Shown here piece after piece: positions 52,924 to 64,000 of a stretch of DNA of 64,000 nt. The translations under genes were made by a program, and so were the position numbers. Each line of letters begins with the position of its first letter. The first letter of the stretch is position 1. The stretch lies in assembly GCA_035533755.1 (NCBI GenBank), contig DATLTC010000100.1, forward strand, positions 1 through 64,000. The letters run 5' to 3'. The stretch is from Gemmatimonadaceae bacterium (GTDB taxonomy: Bacteria; Gemmatimonadota; Gemmatimonadetes; Gemmatimonadales; Gemmatimonadaceae). Below the pieces are notes generated by a model that had not been told where the DNA came from, did not search any database, and worked only from the letters and a program-made list of their open reading frames with translations.

Positions 52924-53421
52924 TTACTTGAGCCCAGGCCCAACAAGCCGGCGAAGGATCAACGCATCCTCCACCGGTCGCTGATAATACCCGCGACGGC
53001 GCCCCACCTCCTTGAATCCACGCGCGCCGTAGAGATGCCGCGCGGCCGAGTTCGACTCTCTCACTTCGAGGTAGAGGGCGTTGGCCCCCCGCTCCTTCGC
53101 GTGCCGCAGCGCCGCGTCCAGCAGCCCGGCGCCGATCCCCCGGCCCCGCGCATCGCTCGCCACCGCCAGATTGGCGATCTCGCCCTCGTCGGCGGCGAAG
53201 ATCGCCACAACATAACCGACCACCCCCCCGGCGGCACCCACCTTCGCCGAGTCCGCCCCGGCCCCATTGGCCGGCGCCTTGGCGCAAGCGAAGTACACGC
53301 GCGGGTCGCCGGGCAGCGACCGGAAGGAGTTGGCCGACCACGGGTCGGCGAACACGGATTCCTCGATCGCCGACACCTCATTGGCGTCCGCGAGCGTGGC
53401 CGGCGCGATCGAGATGCTCAC
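52924..53421 (-). CDS. rimI: Ribosomal protein alanine N-acetyltransferase-like (GNAT)
   Basis: 165 residues from the GTG at 53421, overlapping the tsaB stop (GTGA). GNAT motifs: ESVFADPWSANSFRS near the N-terminus, IANLAVASDARGRGIGAGLLDAAL (acetyl-CoA pyrophosphate loop GRGIG, shown in part) and YLEVRESNSAARHLYGARGFKEVGRRRGYY. E. coli RimI acetylates the N-terminus of ribosomal protein S18. An Ala/Gly-rich insertion (about 50-70) widens the loop before motif A. The tsaE-tsaB-rimI order is common across bacteria. Confidence 0.92.
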   Translation of the reverse strand: MSISIAPATLADANEVSAIEESVFADPWSANSFRSLPGDPRVYFACAKAPANGAGADSAKVGAAGGVVGYVVAIFAADEGEIANLAVASDARGRGIGAGLLDAALRHAKERGANALYLEVRESNSAARHLYGARGFKEVGRRRGYYQRPVEDALILRRLVGPGLK

Positions 53422-54113
53422 GACGCGGGCAACGGCCGCCCATGCGCCGCCTCCCATTTCACCTGGGCCTCCGCCAGGCGTCCATACCGCGGCTCCCAGC
53501 TGGCGAGATCCGCCGGCTGGAGCGCCGCTTCGAGCCGGACGACGCCGCGCGCGTGCGGCGCCAGGTCCAGCGCCGATCGGGCGCCCTCGCGCGGAACCCC
53601 GGGCAGCAGGTCGAGCACGGCCGCGGGCCCCACCACCCGGGCGCCCTCCGCTTCCGCCATACGGGCCACCGCATCCACCGGGCCGAGCGCGCCCTCGTGC
53701 TCGGGGACCACGTCCCCGCCCGGTTCTACGGCGAGCCGCTGGAAATACACGTCGCCCCGCAACGCGTCGAGCACGGCCACGTATGGGCCTGGCGCCAGCG
53801 CCGGCGAGCCGGCCGGGACGAGCGCCAGCGACGACACCCGCATCAATACCGCCCCCGTGCCCGTGGCCAGGCCCTTGGCGATCGAGGCCGCGATGCGGAG
53901 ACTGGTGAAGCTCCCCGGCCCGTCGCCGCACACCACCCGTTCCACCTGCGCCGCCGTCACGCCCGCGGCATCGAGCGCCGCCGCCACGGCCGGCATCAGG
54001 CGCTCGATGTCGCGCCCCCGCATCGCCGTCTCCCCCTCGGCAATCACGCGCCCGTCGCGGATCACCGCGACCGTGCCGACGTAGGTGGATGCGTCGAGCG
54101 CGAGCGTGATCAC
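53418..54113 (-). CDS. tsaB: tRNA threonylcarbamoyladenosine synthesis protein TsaB
   Basis: 231 residues from a GTG at 54113 that overlaps the tsaE stop (GTGA). ASKHA-fold features: ITLALDASTYVGTVAV at the start, then CGDGPGSFTSLRIAASIAKGLA near residue 65, the TsaB signature, and VAVLDALRGDVYFQ. TsaB has no active site of its own; it pairs with TsaD to make t6A37 in ANN-decoding tRNAs such as the CAU tRNA in this window. tsaD and tsaC are not in the window. rimI follows with another GTGA overlap. Confidence 0.94.
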   Translation of the reverse strand: MITLALDASTYVGTVAVIRDGRVIAEGETAMRGRDIERLMPAVAAALDAAGVTAAQVERVVCGDGPGSFTSLRIAASIAKGLATGTGAVLMRVSSLALVPAGSPALAPGPYVAVLDALRGDVYFQRLAVEPGGDVVPEHEGALGPVDAVARMAEAEGARVVGPAAVLDLLPGVPREGARSALDLAPHARGVVRLEAALQPADLASWEPRYGRLAEAQVKWEAAHGRPLPAS

Positions 54114-54553
54114 GGCGTCACCACGCGGAGCGACCGCCGGCCGGGGTCGCCTGGGATGTGCGCGAGCTGAACGCGCACCGCGGTTGGTGGAAGGCGCCCA
54201 CCGGCGCGCTCGGGCCACTCGACGACCACCAGGGCCCGCTCGTTCATGATCTCGTCCCATCCGATGTTGGTGAGGTCGCGCGGGCCCTCGAGCCGGTAGA
54301 GGTCGAGGTGATACACCGGCCCGCGGGGAGCGTCGTATTCGTGCACGAGCGCGAAGGTGGGGCTCGTAATCTCGCCCGCCACGCCGAACCCCCGGCAGAT
54401 GGCGCGCGCGAGGGTGGTCTTTCCCGCGCCCAGATCGCCCTCGAGCGCGACGACGCGCGGGAGGATCGCTTCGCGGCCGAACCGTTCGCCCCACGCGGCG
54501 AGATCGGCTTCGGTCAGCTGCAGGGTGGCGGGGGTGCTGGTGGCGCCGGACAT
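54110..54553 (-). CDS. tsaE: tRNA threonylcarbamoyladenosine ATPase TsaE
   Basis: 147 residues from the ATG at 54553, 12 bp after the uvrB stop. P-loop GDLGAGKTTLARAI near residue 40; ITSPTFALVHEYD; YHLDLYRL with the Asp, and IGWDEIMNERALVVVEWPER, the family's Walker B-like end. TsaE hydrolyses ATP in the TsaBDE complex during t6A formation. Overlap with tsaB implies coupled translation. Confidence 0.95.
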   Translation of the reverse strand: MSGATSTPATLQLTEADLAAWGERFGREAILPRVVALEGDLGAGKTTLARAICRGFGVAGEITSPTFALVHEYDAPRGPVYHLDLYRLEGPRDLTNIGWDEIMNERALVVVEWPERAGGRLPPTAVRVQLAHIPGDPGRRSLRVVTP

Positions 54554-54565
54554 GATCGGGAGCGC

Positions 54566-56599
54566 TCAGCCCGCGGCGCGGCGCGTGGCCGACGATGCGG
54601 GCTGACGGGGACGGCGGGCGCGCAGTTCGAACAGTTGATCGCGGAGCTGGGCCGCGAGCTCGAAATCCATCTCCTTGGCCGCCGTCTGCATCTGCTCGTT
54701 CAGCATCTGCTCGAGCACCGCCGGATCCATCGCGTCGTATCCGCTGTCGGGCTCGGCCACCTTGCGGTCGCTCTCGCGCTCCGTGCGCGCGTCGGCGACC
54801 CGCGTGCTGAACCGGACCTGGTCCACGCTCTTGACCACCGACCGCGGCGTGATCCCGTGCGCAACGTTGTGGGCGAGTTGAATCTCCCGGCGGCGCGACG
54901 TCTCGTCGAGGCAGCGCTGCATGGATCCGGTCACCCGATCGGCATAGAAGATCGCCGTTCCCGACACGTGGCGCGCCGCGCGCCCCACCGTCTGGATGAG
55001 CGACCGGTCGCTGCGCAGGAAGCCCTCCTGGTCGGCGTCGAGGATCGCCACCAGGGACACCTCCGGCAGATCCAGCCCTTCGCGGAGCAGGTTGATGCCC
55101 ACCAGCACGTCGAACTCACCCAGCCGCAGGCCGCGCACGATCTCCATCCGCTCGATGGCGTCGATGTCGGAGTGCATGTAGCGCACCCGGACCCCGACCT
55201 GTTGCAGATAGTCCGTGAGATCCTCCGCCATGCGCTTGGTGAGCGTGGTGACGAGCACGCGCTCGCCGCGCCGTTCGCGGATGCGGATCTCGTTGAGCAG
55301 GTCGTCCACCTGCCCGCGCACGGGACGGATCTCGATCATCGGGTCCACCAGCCCGGTCGGCCGGATGATCTGCTCGACGACCACCCCTTCCGACAGCCGG
55401 AGCTCCAGCTCGCCCGGCGTGGCCGACACGAAGATCGCCTTCGGCGTGAGGGAGAGGAATTCGTCGAACATCAGCGGCCGGTTGTCGAGCGCGCTGGGCA
55501 GTCGGAACCCGTATTCCACGAGCGTCAACTTGCGCGCCCGGTCGCCGTTGAACATGCCGCCGATCTGCGGCAGCGAGACGTGCGACTCGTCGACGACGAC
55601 GAGGAAGTCCTCGGGGAAATAGTCGAACAGGCACGCCGGGCGCTCGCCCTCGGCGCGGGCCGCGAGATGCCGCGAGTAGTTCTCGATCCCGGCGCAGGTG
55701 CCGATCTCGAGCATCATCTCGATGTCGAAGTTCGTGCGGGACTCGAGGCGCTGCGCCTCGAGGAGCTTGCCCGCCTCGCGGAGCACCGCGAGGCGCTGGG
55801 CCAACTCCTCGCGGATCCGCTGCACGGCGCGCTCCAGCATCGGACGCTGGGTCACGAAGTGCTTGGCCGGATAGATCGCGGCGCGATCCAGCAGCGCGAT
55901 CGTCTCGCCGGTGAGGGTGTCGATCTTCGAGACGCGCTCGATCTCGTCGCCCCACATCTCGATCCGCACCCCCTGCTCCTCGTACGCCGGCAGGATCTCC
56001 ACCGTATCGCCGCGCACGCGGAAGGTGCCGCGCTCGAACGCGACGTCGTTGCGGTTGTACTGGATCTTCACGAGCGCGCGCAGGATGTCGTCGCGGGCGA
56101 TGCGCTGGCCCGCCGTGAGCGTCACCATCTGCTCGCGATACTGCACCGGATCGCCGAGGCCGTAGATCGCCGACACCGTGGCGACGATGATCACGTCCTC
56201 CCGCTCCATCAGGCTCGACGTCGCCCGCAGGCGCAGGCGGTCGATGTCCTCGTTGATCGACGCGTCCTTCTCGATGTACGTGTCGGTGGTCGGCACGTAC
56301 GCTTCGGGCTGGTAGTAGTCGTAGTACGAGATGAAGTATTCGACGGCGTTGTGGGGGAAGAAGCTCTTCAACTCGCCGTAGAGCTGCGCCGCCAGCGTCT
56401 TGTTGTGCGACAGCACGAGCGTGGGGCGGCCGAGGGCGCGGATCACGTGGGCCACCGTCATCGTCTTGCCGGAGCCGGTCACCCCGAGCAGCGTCTGGAA
56501 CCGGTCACCGCGGACCAGCCCGGCCGACAGCTCGGCGATCGCGTTGGGCTGATCGCCGGCGGGCTCGAACGGGGCCTGGAGGTCGAAGACGGCGGACAT
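54566..56599 (-). CDS. uvrB: Excinuclease ABC subunit B
   Basis: 677 residues from the ATG at 56599. Helicase motifs include Walker [13 protein letters not shown] near residue 35, the damage-probing beta-hairpin region [21 protein letters not shown] (shown in part), [26 protein letters not shown], and [19 protein letters not shown]. The C-terminal UVR motif ([32 protein letters not shown], in part) contacts UvrC. It verifies damage in nucleotide excision repair. A TACATT box ends seven bases before the ATG, followed by six G's that could be either spacer or ribosome site. Gap to rel is 65 bp. Confidence 0.97.
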   Translation of the reverse strand: MSAVFDLQAPFEPAGDQPNAIAELSAGLVRGDRFQTLLGVTGSGKTMTVAHVIRALGRPTLVLSHNKTLAAQLYGELKSFFPHNAVEYFISYYDYYQPEAYVPTTDTYIEKDASINEDIDRLRLRATSSLMEREDVIIVATVSAIYGLGDPVQYREQMVTLTAGQRIARDDILRALVKIQYNRNDVAFERGTFRVRGDTVEILPAYEEQGVRIEMWGDEIERVSKIDTLTGETIALLDRAAIYPAKHFVTQRPMLERAVQRIREELAQRLAVLREAGKLLEAQRLESRTNFDIEMMLEIGTCAGIENYSRHLAARAEGERPACLFDYFPEDFLVVVDESHVSLPQIGGMFNGDRARKLTLVEYGFRLPSALDNRPLMFDEFLSLTPKAIFVSATPGELELRLSEGVVVEQIIRPTGLVDPMIEIRPVRGQVDDLLNEIRIRERRGERVLVTTLTKRMAEDLTDYLQQVGVRVRYMHSDIDAIERMEIVRGLRLGEFDVLVGINLLREGLDLPEVSLVAILDADQEGFLRSDRSLIQTVGRAARHVSGTAIFYADRVTGSMQRCLDETSRRREIQLAHNVAHGITPRSVVKSVDQVRFSTRVADARTERESDRKVAEPDSGYDAMDPAVLEQMLNEQMQTAAKEMDFELAAQLRDQLFELRARRPRQPASSATRRAAG

Positions 56600-56664
56600 G
56601 CCCCCCAATGTAGCGACTTCGGGATCTGTTCGGTATCGCCGTGGTCGCGCTTCGGACCCGGCGC

Positions 56665-58836
56665 TCAGTCGTCCGCCGGGAGCCGCTCCCGCCGCGCCAC
56701 CTCGGTGATGCCCTTCACCCGGCGCATCGCCTTCACGATCTTCTGCAGGTGGGTGAGGTTCTCCACCTCGACCACCACGGACCCGCTCACCCGTCCGTCG
56801 GTGGTGCGCAGGTCGAGGCTGCGGATGTCGGTCCCCGTGGACGTCACGGAGGAGGTGAGATCCGCGTACATCCCGCGCCGGTCCAGTCCGTCGAGGGCCA
56901 GGCGCACCACGAACCGCTCGCCCTCGGCCTCCTGCCAGTCGATCTCCAGACGCCGCTCGGGCTCGTGCGCCAGCAGGAGCAGATTGGGGCAGTCACCGCG
57001 GTGGATGCTCACACCGCGCCCGCGCGTCACGTAGCCCACGACGGGGTCGCCCGGCACGGGTTGGCAGCATTGCGCGTAACGCACCATGATGCCGTCCACG
57101 CCCTGGATGCGGACGCCCTTGGGGCCGCGCATGCGGTCCACCAGGCGCTCGATGGCGCTGGGTTTGGTGGCCTCGGTGCCCTCGAGCTCGGGGTAGATCT
57201 GCTTGAGCGCCGCCGCGATCTGCACGTCCCCCTGCCCGATCGAGGCCAGGAGATGGGTCTCGTCGCTGAGGCTGAGCGCCTTGAACGCCCGCGCGAGCTG
57301 GTCGCTGGACGGCCGCGGCAGGCGGCGCCGCTTGATCTCCCGATCGAGGATGTCCTGCCCGAGCCGGGTGGCCGATTGCTGGGCCTCGCGCTTGAGGACC
57401 TGGCGAATCTTGTGGCGCGCGCGTCCCGTGCGCACGTGGGCCAGCCAGTCGCGGGTGGGCCTGGCGGCGGTGGCGGTGATGATCTCGACGGTCTCGGAGT
57501 TGCGCAGCGGCCTGGAGAGCGGCGCGATGCGGCCGTTGACGCGAGCCCCGGAGCAGTGGAGCCCGATCTCGGTATGCACGGCGAACGCGAAGTCGATCGG
57601 CGTGGCGCCCTTGGGCAGCTGGATCACGTGCCCGGTGGGCGTGAACACGAAGATCTCGTCCTGGTACAGATCGAGCTTGAGGAATTCCAGGAATTCGTCG
57701 GGCGTCTTGGCGTCGAGCTGCAACTCGAGGATCTGGCGGAACCAGGTGAGGTGCCGGTCGAGCTCGTCGGCGCTCTTGGCGTCTTCCTTGTACAGCCAGT
57801 GCGCGGCGATGCCGAAGTCGGCGGTGCGGTGCATGTCGCGCGTGCGGATCTGCACCTCGTACAATTGGCGCCCCGGCCCGAACACCGTGGTATGGAGCGA
57901 CTGATAGCCGTTGGACTTGGGCTGGGCGATGTAGTCCTTGATGCGTTCCTGCACGGGCGTCCAGCCGTCGTGGATGATGCCCAGCGCGTGGTAGCACTCG
58001 GGCACCGAGTTCACGAGCACGCGGATGGCCAGCAGGTCGTAGATCTCCTCGTACGGCTTCTGCCGCTGGCTCATCTTCTTGTAGATCGACCACAGGTGCT
58101 TGGGCCGGCCCGTGACGTCGGCATGGGCGATCCCCGCCCGCTCCAGCGCCCCTTCGAGCGGCTCCTTGAACTGATTGATGAGTTGCTCGCGCTCGCCGCG
58201 CTTCTGCGCCACCTGCTTGGCCAGCGACTTGTAGGCCTCGGGTTCGAGATGCTTGAACGCCAGGTCCTCGAGCTCCCACCGCATCTTCGCCATACCGAAC
58301 CGATGGGCGAGCGGCGCGTACAGATCGCGCGTCTCCTGGGCGATGCGCCGCCGCTTCTCGGGCGGCAGCCACTCCAGCGTGCGCATGTTGTGCAGCCGGT
58401 CGGCGAGCTTGATGATGATCACCCGCGCGTCCTTGGCGATCGACAGCAGCAGTTTGCGGTAGTTCTCGACCTGCCGCTCCTGCGACGAGGTGCCGGTGGG
58501 CAGCTTGGCGATCTTGGTCATCCCGTCGACGATGCCCGCCACCTCGGGCCCGAATTCCCGCTCGACGTCGGCCACCGTCATCTTGGTGTCCTCGACGACG
58601 TCGTGGATCAGGCCGCTCGCCACGGTCACCGAATCGAGCTGCAGGTCGGCGAGGATCTTGGCCACCTCCACGCAGTGCGTGACGTAGGGCTCGCCGGAAT
58701 TGCGCACCTGCCCGGCGTGCGCCTCGGCGCTGAACTGGTAGGCGCGCGCCAGCAGGTCGCGGTCCAGGCGATCGTTGGACGGCAGATCGTCGCCCGGCCA
58801 CCCGGGGATCACTTCGCGCAGCGCGGTCGCCGTCAC
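56665..58836 (-). CDS. rel: Bifunctional (p)ppGpp synthetase/hydrolase (RelA/SpoT family)
   Basis: 723 residues from a GTG at 58836, overlapping the radC stop (GTGA). The HD hydrolase domain is intact: [17 protein letters not shown], then LIHDVVEDT (HDxxED). The synthetase domain has [25 protein letters not shown] and [16 protein letters not shown] (in part). A TGS domain ([22 protein letters not shown], in part) and a C-terminal ACT domain ([19 protein letters not shown], in part) follow. As the only member in the window and with HDxxED kept, it probably both makes and degrades (p)ppGpp. Confidence 0.96.
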   Translation of the reverse strand: MTATALREVIPGWPGDDLPSNDRLDRDLLARAYQFSAEAHAGQVRNSGEPYVTHCVEVAKILADLQLDSVTVASGLIHDVVEDTKMTVADVEREFGPEVAGIVDGMTKIAKLPTGTSSQERQVENYRKLLLSIAKDARVIIIKLADRLHNMRTLEWLPPEKRRRIAQETRDLYAPLAHRFGMAKMRWELEDLAFKHLEPEAYKSLAKQVAQKRGEREQLINQFKEPLEGALERAGIAHADVTGRPKHLWSIYKKMSQRQKPYEEIYDLLAIRVLVNSVPECYHALGIIHDGWTPVQERIKDYIAQPKSNGYQSLHTTVFGPGRQLYEVQIRTRDMHRTADFGIAAHWLYKEDAKSADELDRHLTWFRQILELQLDAKTPDEFLEFLKLDLYQDEIFVFTPTGHVIQLPKGATPIDFAFAVHTEIGLHCSGARVNGRIAPLSRPLRNSETVEIITATAARPTRDWLAHVRTGRARHKIRQVLKREAQQSATRLGQDILDREIKRRRLPRPSSDQLARAFKALSLSDETHLLASIGQGDVQIAAALKQIYPELEGTEATKPSAIERLVDRMRGPKGVRIQGVDGIMVRYAQCCQPVPGDPVVGYVTRGRGVSIHRGDCPNLLLLAHEPERRLEIDWQEAEGERFVVRLALDGLDRRGMYADLTSSVTSTGTDIRSLDLRTTDGRVSGSVVVEVENLTHLQKIVKAMRRVKGITEVARRERLPADD

Positions 58837-59537
58837 AGGAGCCCCGCCTCGGCGAAGCTGGTGTAGCGGCCGCGGCCGATGATCACGTGGTCGTGCACCG
58901 GGATGTCGAGCAGCCGGCCCGCGGCCACCAGCTGGTCGGTCACGACGCGGTCGTCGGGCGACGGCATCGGGTCGCCGCTCGGGTGGTTGTGGACGAGGAT
59001 GACCGACGCGGCGCGCTCCGCGATTGCCTCGCGGAACACCTCGCGCGGGTGCACGAGCGACGAATTGAGAATGCCGCGCGTGATCGTCACGTCTCGCTCC
59101 AGCCGATGCTGTGAATCCAGTACCGCCACGTGAAACTCCTCGACCGGCAGGTCTTCCAACCGCGGAGCGAACAATGCCACGACGTCGCGGGGCGATCGCA
59201 CGGGCGCCCCATCGTCTCTGGACTCGGCCGCCATCCGCCGCCCCAGCTCGAGCGCGGCGTGGATCGTCACCGCGCGCACCAGCCCCACCCCATCCACGCC
59301 GCGGAGCGCCGCCACCGGCTGCATGCCGATGCGCCGCAACGATCCGCCGGCCGCGGCCAGCACGTCCTGCCCCAGCCGCAACGCCGAACGCCTGGCCCCG
59401 CCGGCCCCGATCACGATCGCGAGCAGTTCCGCCGACGACAGGGCGTGAACGCCCAACGCGACGAGCCGCTCCCGCGGTCGTTCCGACCGAGGCAACTCAT
59501 GAATAGTAAGCGCGCATGCAGCGGGGTGGCTAGCCAT
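58833..59537 (-). CDS. radC: RadC family JAB/MPN-domain protein
   Basis: 234 residues from the ATG at 59537. An N-terminal helix-hairpin-helix-like region (ELPRSERPRERLVALGVHALS and GVDGVGLVRAVTI) precedes a JAMM metalloprotease-like domain with VEEFHVAVLDSQHRL and the zinc site VHNHPSGDPMPSPDD. RadC was named for repair, but that role is in doubt; the biochemical activity is unclear. It overlaps rel by GTGA. Upstream, in the 163-bp gap to secA, is a perfect inverted repeat GGCAACG-GAATT-CGTTGCC (59560-59578) that could be an operator. Confidence 0.93.
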   Translation of the reverse strand: MASHPAACALTIHELPRSERPRERLVALGVHALSSAELLAIVIGAGGARRSALRLGQDVLAAAGGSLRRIGMQPVAALRGVDGVGLVRAVTIHAALELGRRMAAESRDDGAPVRSPRDVVALFAPRLEDLPVEEFHVAVLDSQHRLERDVTITRGILNSSLVHPREVFREAIAERAASVILVHNHPSGDPMPSPDDRVVTDQLVAAGRLLDIPVHDHVIIGRGRYTSFAEAGLL

Positions 59538-59559
59538 GGGACGGTGTCTCCATCGTTGG

Positions 59560-59578
59560 GGCAACGGAATTCGTTGCC
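59560..59578. promoter_or_regulatory. Perfect inverted repeat upstream of radC (possible operator)
   Basis: GGCAACG and CGTTGCC flank GAATT, about 25 bp before the radC ATG. A second small hairpin, GGATGG-GG-CCATCC (59585-59598), follows. The half-sites are long enough for a dimeric regulator, but no regulator gene is nearby and no copy of this site was noticed elsewhere in the window. Confidence 0.35.
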
Positions 59579-59674
59579 GCACGGGAGGATGGGGCCATCC
59601 GCCCCGGACCGTACCATCGAAATTCCGCACCGGTGCGCGGAAGCGGACGCGGGCCGCCGGGTGCCGGATCAGGA

Positions 59675-59695
59675 GGGGCGGCGCGTGGCCGCCCC
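59675..59695 (-). terminator. Hairpin after secA
   Basis: GGGGCGGC (59675-59682) and GCCGCCCC (59688-59695) flank GCGTG, a perfect 8-bp stem starting six bases beyond the secA stop on the minus strand. No T-run follows. A factor-assisted or weak terminator is plausible. Confidence 0.5.
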
Positions 59696-59700
59696 GCCCG

Positions 59701-62988
<3,288 letters not shown>

Positions 62989-62996
62989 GCAGTCCT

Positions 62997-63578
62997 CTAT
63001 CGGTACAACCCGGCCGTGGCGATGTAATCCGCCACGGCATCCGTGACAAACCCGCGGAGCGGCGCCCGGCGCCGGACCCGCTCGCGGATCTCGGTGGACG
63101 ACAGGTCCACCCGACGCGTGTGCAGCCTGACGACCGACGCCGGATCGAGGCCGGCGGGCGGCGCCACCGGCGCGTCGCCCAGGCGCTCCATGACCGCCAG
63201 TCGCGCGAGGGCGACGATTCCCGCCGGATCGCGCCACTGCGCGAACGACGCGAATGCATCGGCCCCGACCAGGAAGAACCGCTCCGCGTCCGGATACCGG
63301 CCCGCGAACGCGGTCAATGTATCAACCGTGTAAGATAACCCCTCGCGTTCGATTTCGACCGGGGACACCGAAAACCGGGGGTCGCCGTCCACCGTCAGGT
63401 GGACCATGGCCAGCCGCTGCTCGGGCGACGCCAGGACGGCGCCCTGCTTGAGCGGCTGCGCCGCCGCCGGTACCCAGACGAGTTGGTCGAGCCGCAGTTC
63501 CTCGCACGCATCGCTCGCCGCCAGCAGGTGCCCCACGTGCGGGGGGTCGAAGCTGCCCCCGAGGATGCCGAGGCGCAT
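62997..63578 (-). CDS. nadD: Nicotinate-nucleotide adenylyltransferase
   Basis: 193 residues from the ATG at 63578. The nucleotidyltransferase start GILGGSFDPPHVGHLLAAS contains the HxGH site. WVPAAAQPLKQG, RFFLVGADAFASF and the C-terminal LSSTEIRERVRRRAPLRGFV (ISSTxxR) complete the family pattern. It adenylates nicotinate mononucleotide in NAD synthesis. It lies eight bases upstream of the secA ATG, and the secA ribosome site overlaps its stop. The bamD-like gene ends three bases before it. Confidence 0.96.
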   Translation of the reverse strand: MRLGILGGSFDPPHVGHLLAASDACEELRLDQLVWVPAAAQPLKQGAVLASPEQRLAMVHLTVDGDPRFSVSPVEIEREGLSYTVDTLTAFAGRYPDAERFFLVGADAFASFAQWRDPAGIVALARLAVMERLGDAPVAPPAGLDPASVVRLHTRRVDLSSTEIRERVRRRAPLRGFVTDAVADYIATAGLYR

Positions 63579-63581
63579 CGC

Positions 63582-64000
63582 CTAGCGCGGAGGCGGGGCC
63601 GGCGGCGTGGGCGGCGGCCCGCTCGTGGTGTCCGAGGGCGCCTTCACGCCGCGACAGTCCTTCGCGACATCCGAGTCCTTGGGATACAGCGACCGCATCT
63701 GCTTGCAGATGTCGGCCAGGTCGTCCTTGTAGTTGATCACCCGGTACGACTCGGCCAGGCGCAGCATCGACAGGCGGGCGTGCCGCGTCTCCGGCCATTG
63801 GGCGATGACGTCCTTGAAATACAGGATCCCCGAATCCCACGCCTTGTTCTTGAAGTAGAACAGCCCGGTCTCGTAGTCCTTGGTCGCGAACCACTCGTTG
63901 AGGGTGGCGATCTCCTGCTTCGCGGTGTCGGCGACGGCCGGGTTGGTCTGCGCGTAGAGCTGGATGAGCGTCGTGTACGTCTGCATCGCCGTGAGCCCGT
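63582..64000 (-). CDS. bamD: BamD-like outer membrane assembly TPR lipoprotein, partial (C-terminal part)
   Basis: The frame is open to the right edge; the visible 138 codons are the C-terminal part (upstream codons read GLTA before MQTYTTLIQLYAQ). TPR-like units are seen: QTYTTLIQLYAQTNPAVAD, then GLFYFKNKAWDSGILYFKDVIAQWPETRHA (shown in part) and RLAESYRVINYKDDLADICKQM. The YFKNKAWDSGILYFKDVIAQWPET pattern resembles BamD/YfiO, which holds the Bam complex together. A Pro-rich tail ends APPPR. The N-terminal lipobox lies outside the window, so the identity is probable, not proven. Confidence 0.75.
   Translation of the reverse strand, partial: GLTAMQTYTTLIQLYAQTNPAVADTAKQEIATLNEWFATKDYETGLFYFKNKAWDSGILYFKDVIAQWPETRHARLSMLRLAESYRVINYKDDLADICKQMRSLYPKDSDVAKDCRGVKAPSDTTSGPPPTPPAPPPR

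Overview
The window is very GC-rich, gene-dense bacterial chromosome. It carries a diderm gene set (LptD, BamD, Tol-Pal, a heptose kinase and GmhA), a SecA of about 1,095 residues with a long insertion, two large Pro/Ala/Glu-rich TPR proteins and a DUF4321 protein. Together these suggest Gemmatimonadota or a related FCB-group lineage. That placement is inference from gene content; there is no rRNA in the window. No phage, insertion sequence, CRISPR array or foreign-looking island was seen, and no gene-free stretch exceeds about 230 bp.

Layout. Almost everything lies on the minus strand. Plus-strand genes are a heptose-7-phosphate kinase (2644-3660), two tRNAs (3721-3958) and a PpiD/SurA-like isomerase (27755-29596). 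From the right edge leftwards the minus-strand order is: bamD (partial), nadD, secA, radC, rel, uvrB, tsaE-tsaB-rimI, ssb, a LysM protein, ccsA-like, hemA, an epimerase, tolQ-tolR-tolA/tonB-tolB-pal-cpoB, tatC, lptD, hutH-hutU-radical SAM-hutI, a TPR protein, a polyprenyl diphosphate synthase, DUF4321 and tatA. This run meets ppiD tail to tail at a strong hairpin (29615-29650).

A second minus-strand run starts at the divergent region 27585-27754: TPR protein, aroQ, pepP, accB-pilT-accC, comB-like, ftsK, a secreted protein, yraN, recA, recX, alaS, a small helical protein, a CpsB-like PHP phosphatase, gmhA, an SDR, ansA, cca, rarA, an LEA14-like lipoprotein and hflX. It ends at a perfect 32-bp palindrome (3961-3992) facing the tRNAs. 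The far left holds an EamA transporter, a second and unrelated asparaginase, and a partial carboxymuconolactone decarboxylase family gene.

Function. The content is mainly core: envelope biogenesis (Tol-Pal, LptD, BamD, heptose sugars), secretion (SecA, TatA/TatC), DNA repair and segregation (RecA/RecX, UvrB, RadC, SSB, RarA, FtsK), tRNA processing (AlaS, Cca, TsaB/TsaE), stringent response (Rel), fatty acid initiation (AccB/AccC) and histidine catabolism (HutH/U/I). More than twenty gene junctions overlap as ATGA, GTGA, TGATG or an 8-base NTGG..GA form, so translational coupling is the rule. At several transcription-unit starts a -10-like hexamer ends only 7-8 bases before the start codon, suggesting leaderless mRNAs. 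The most unusual items are a radical SAM/SPASM-like gene coupled into the hut operon, pilT inserted between accB and accC, a structured recA-recX spacer, and a secreted protein occupying the usual lolA position after ftsK.
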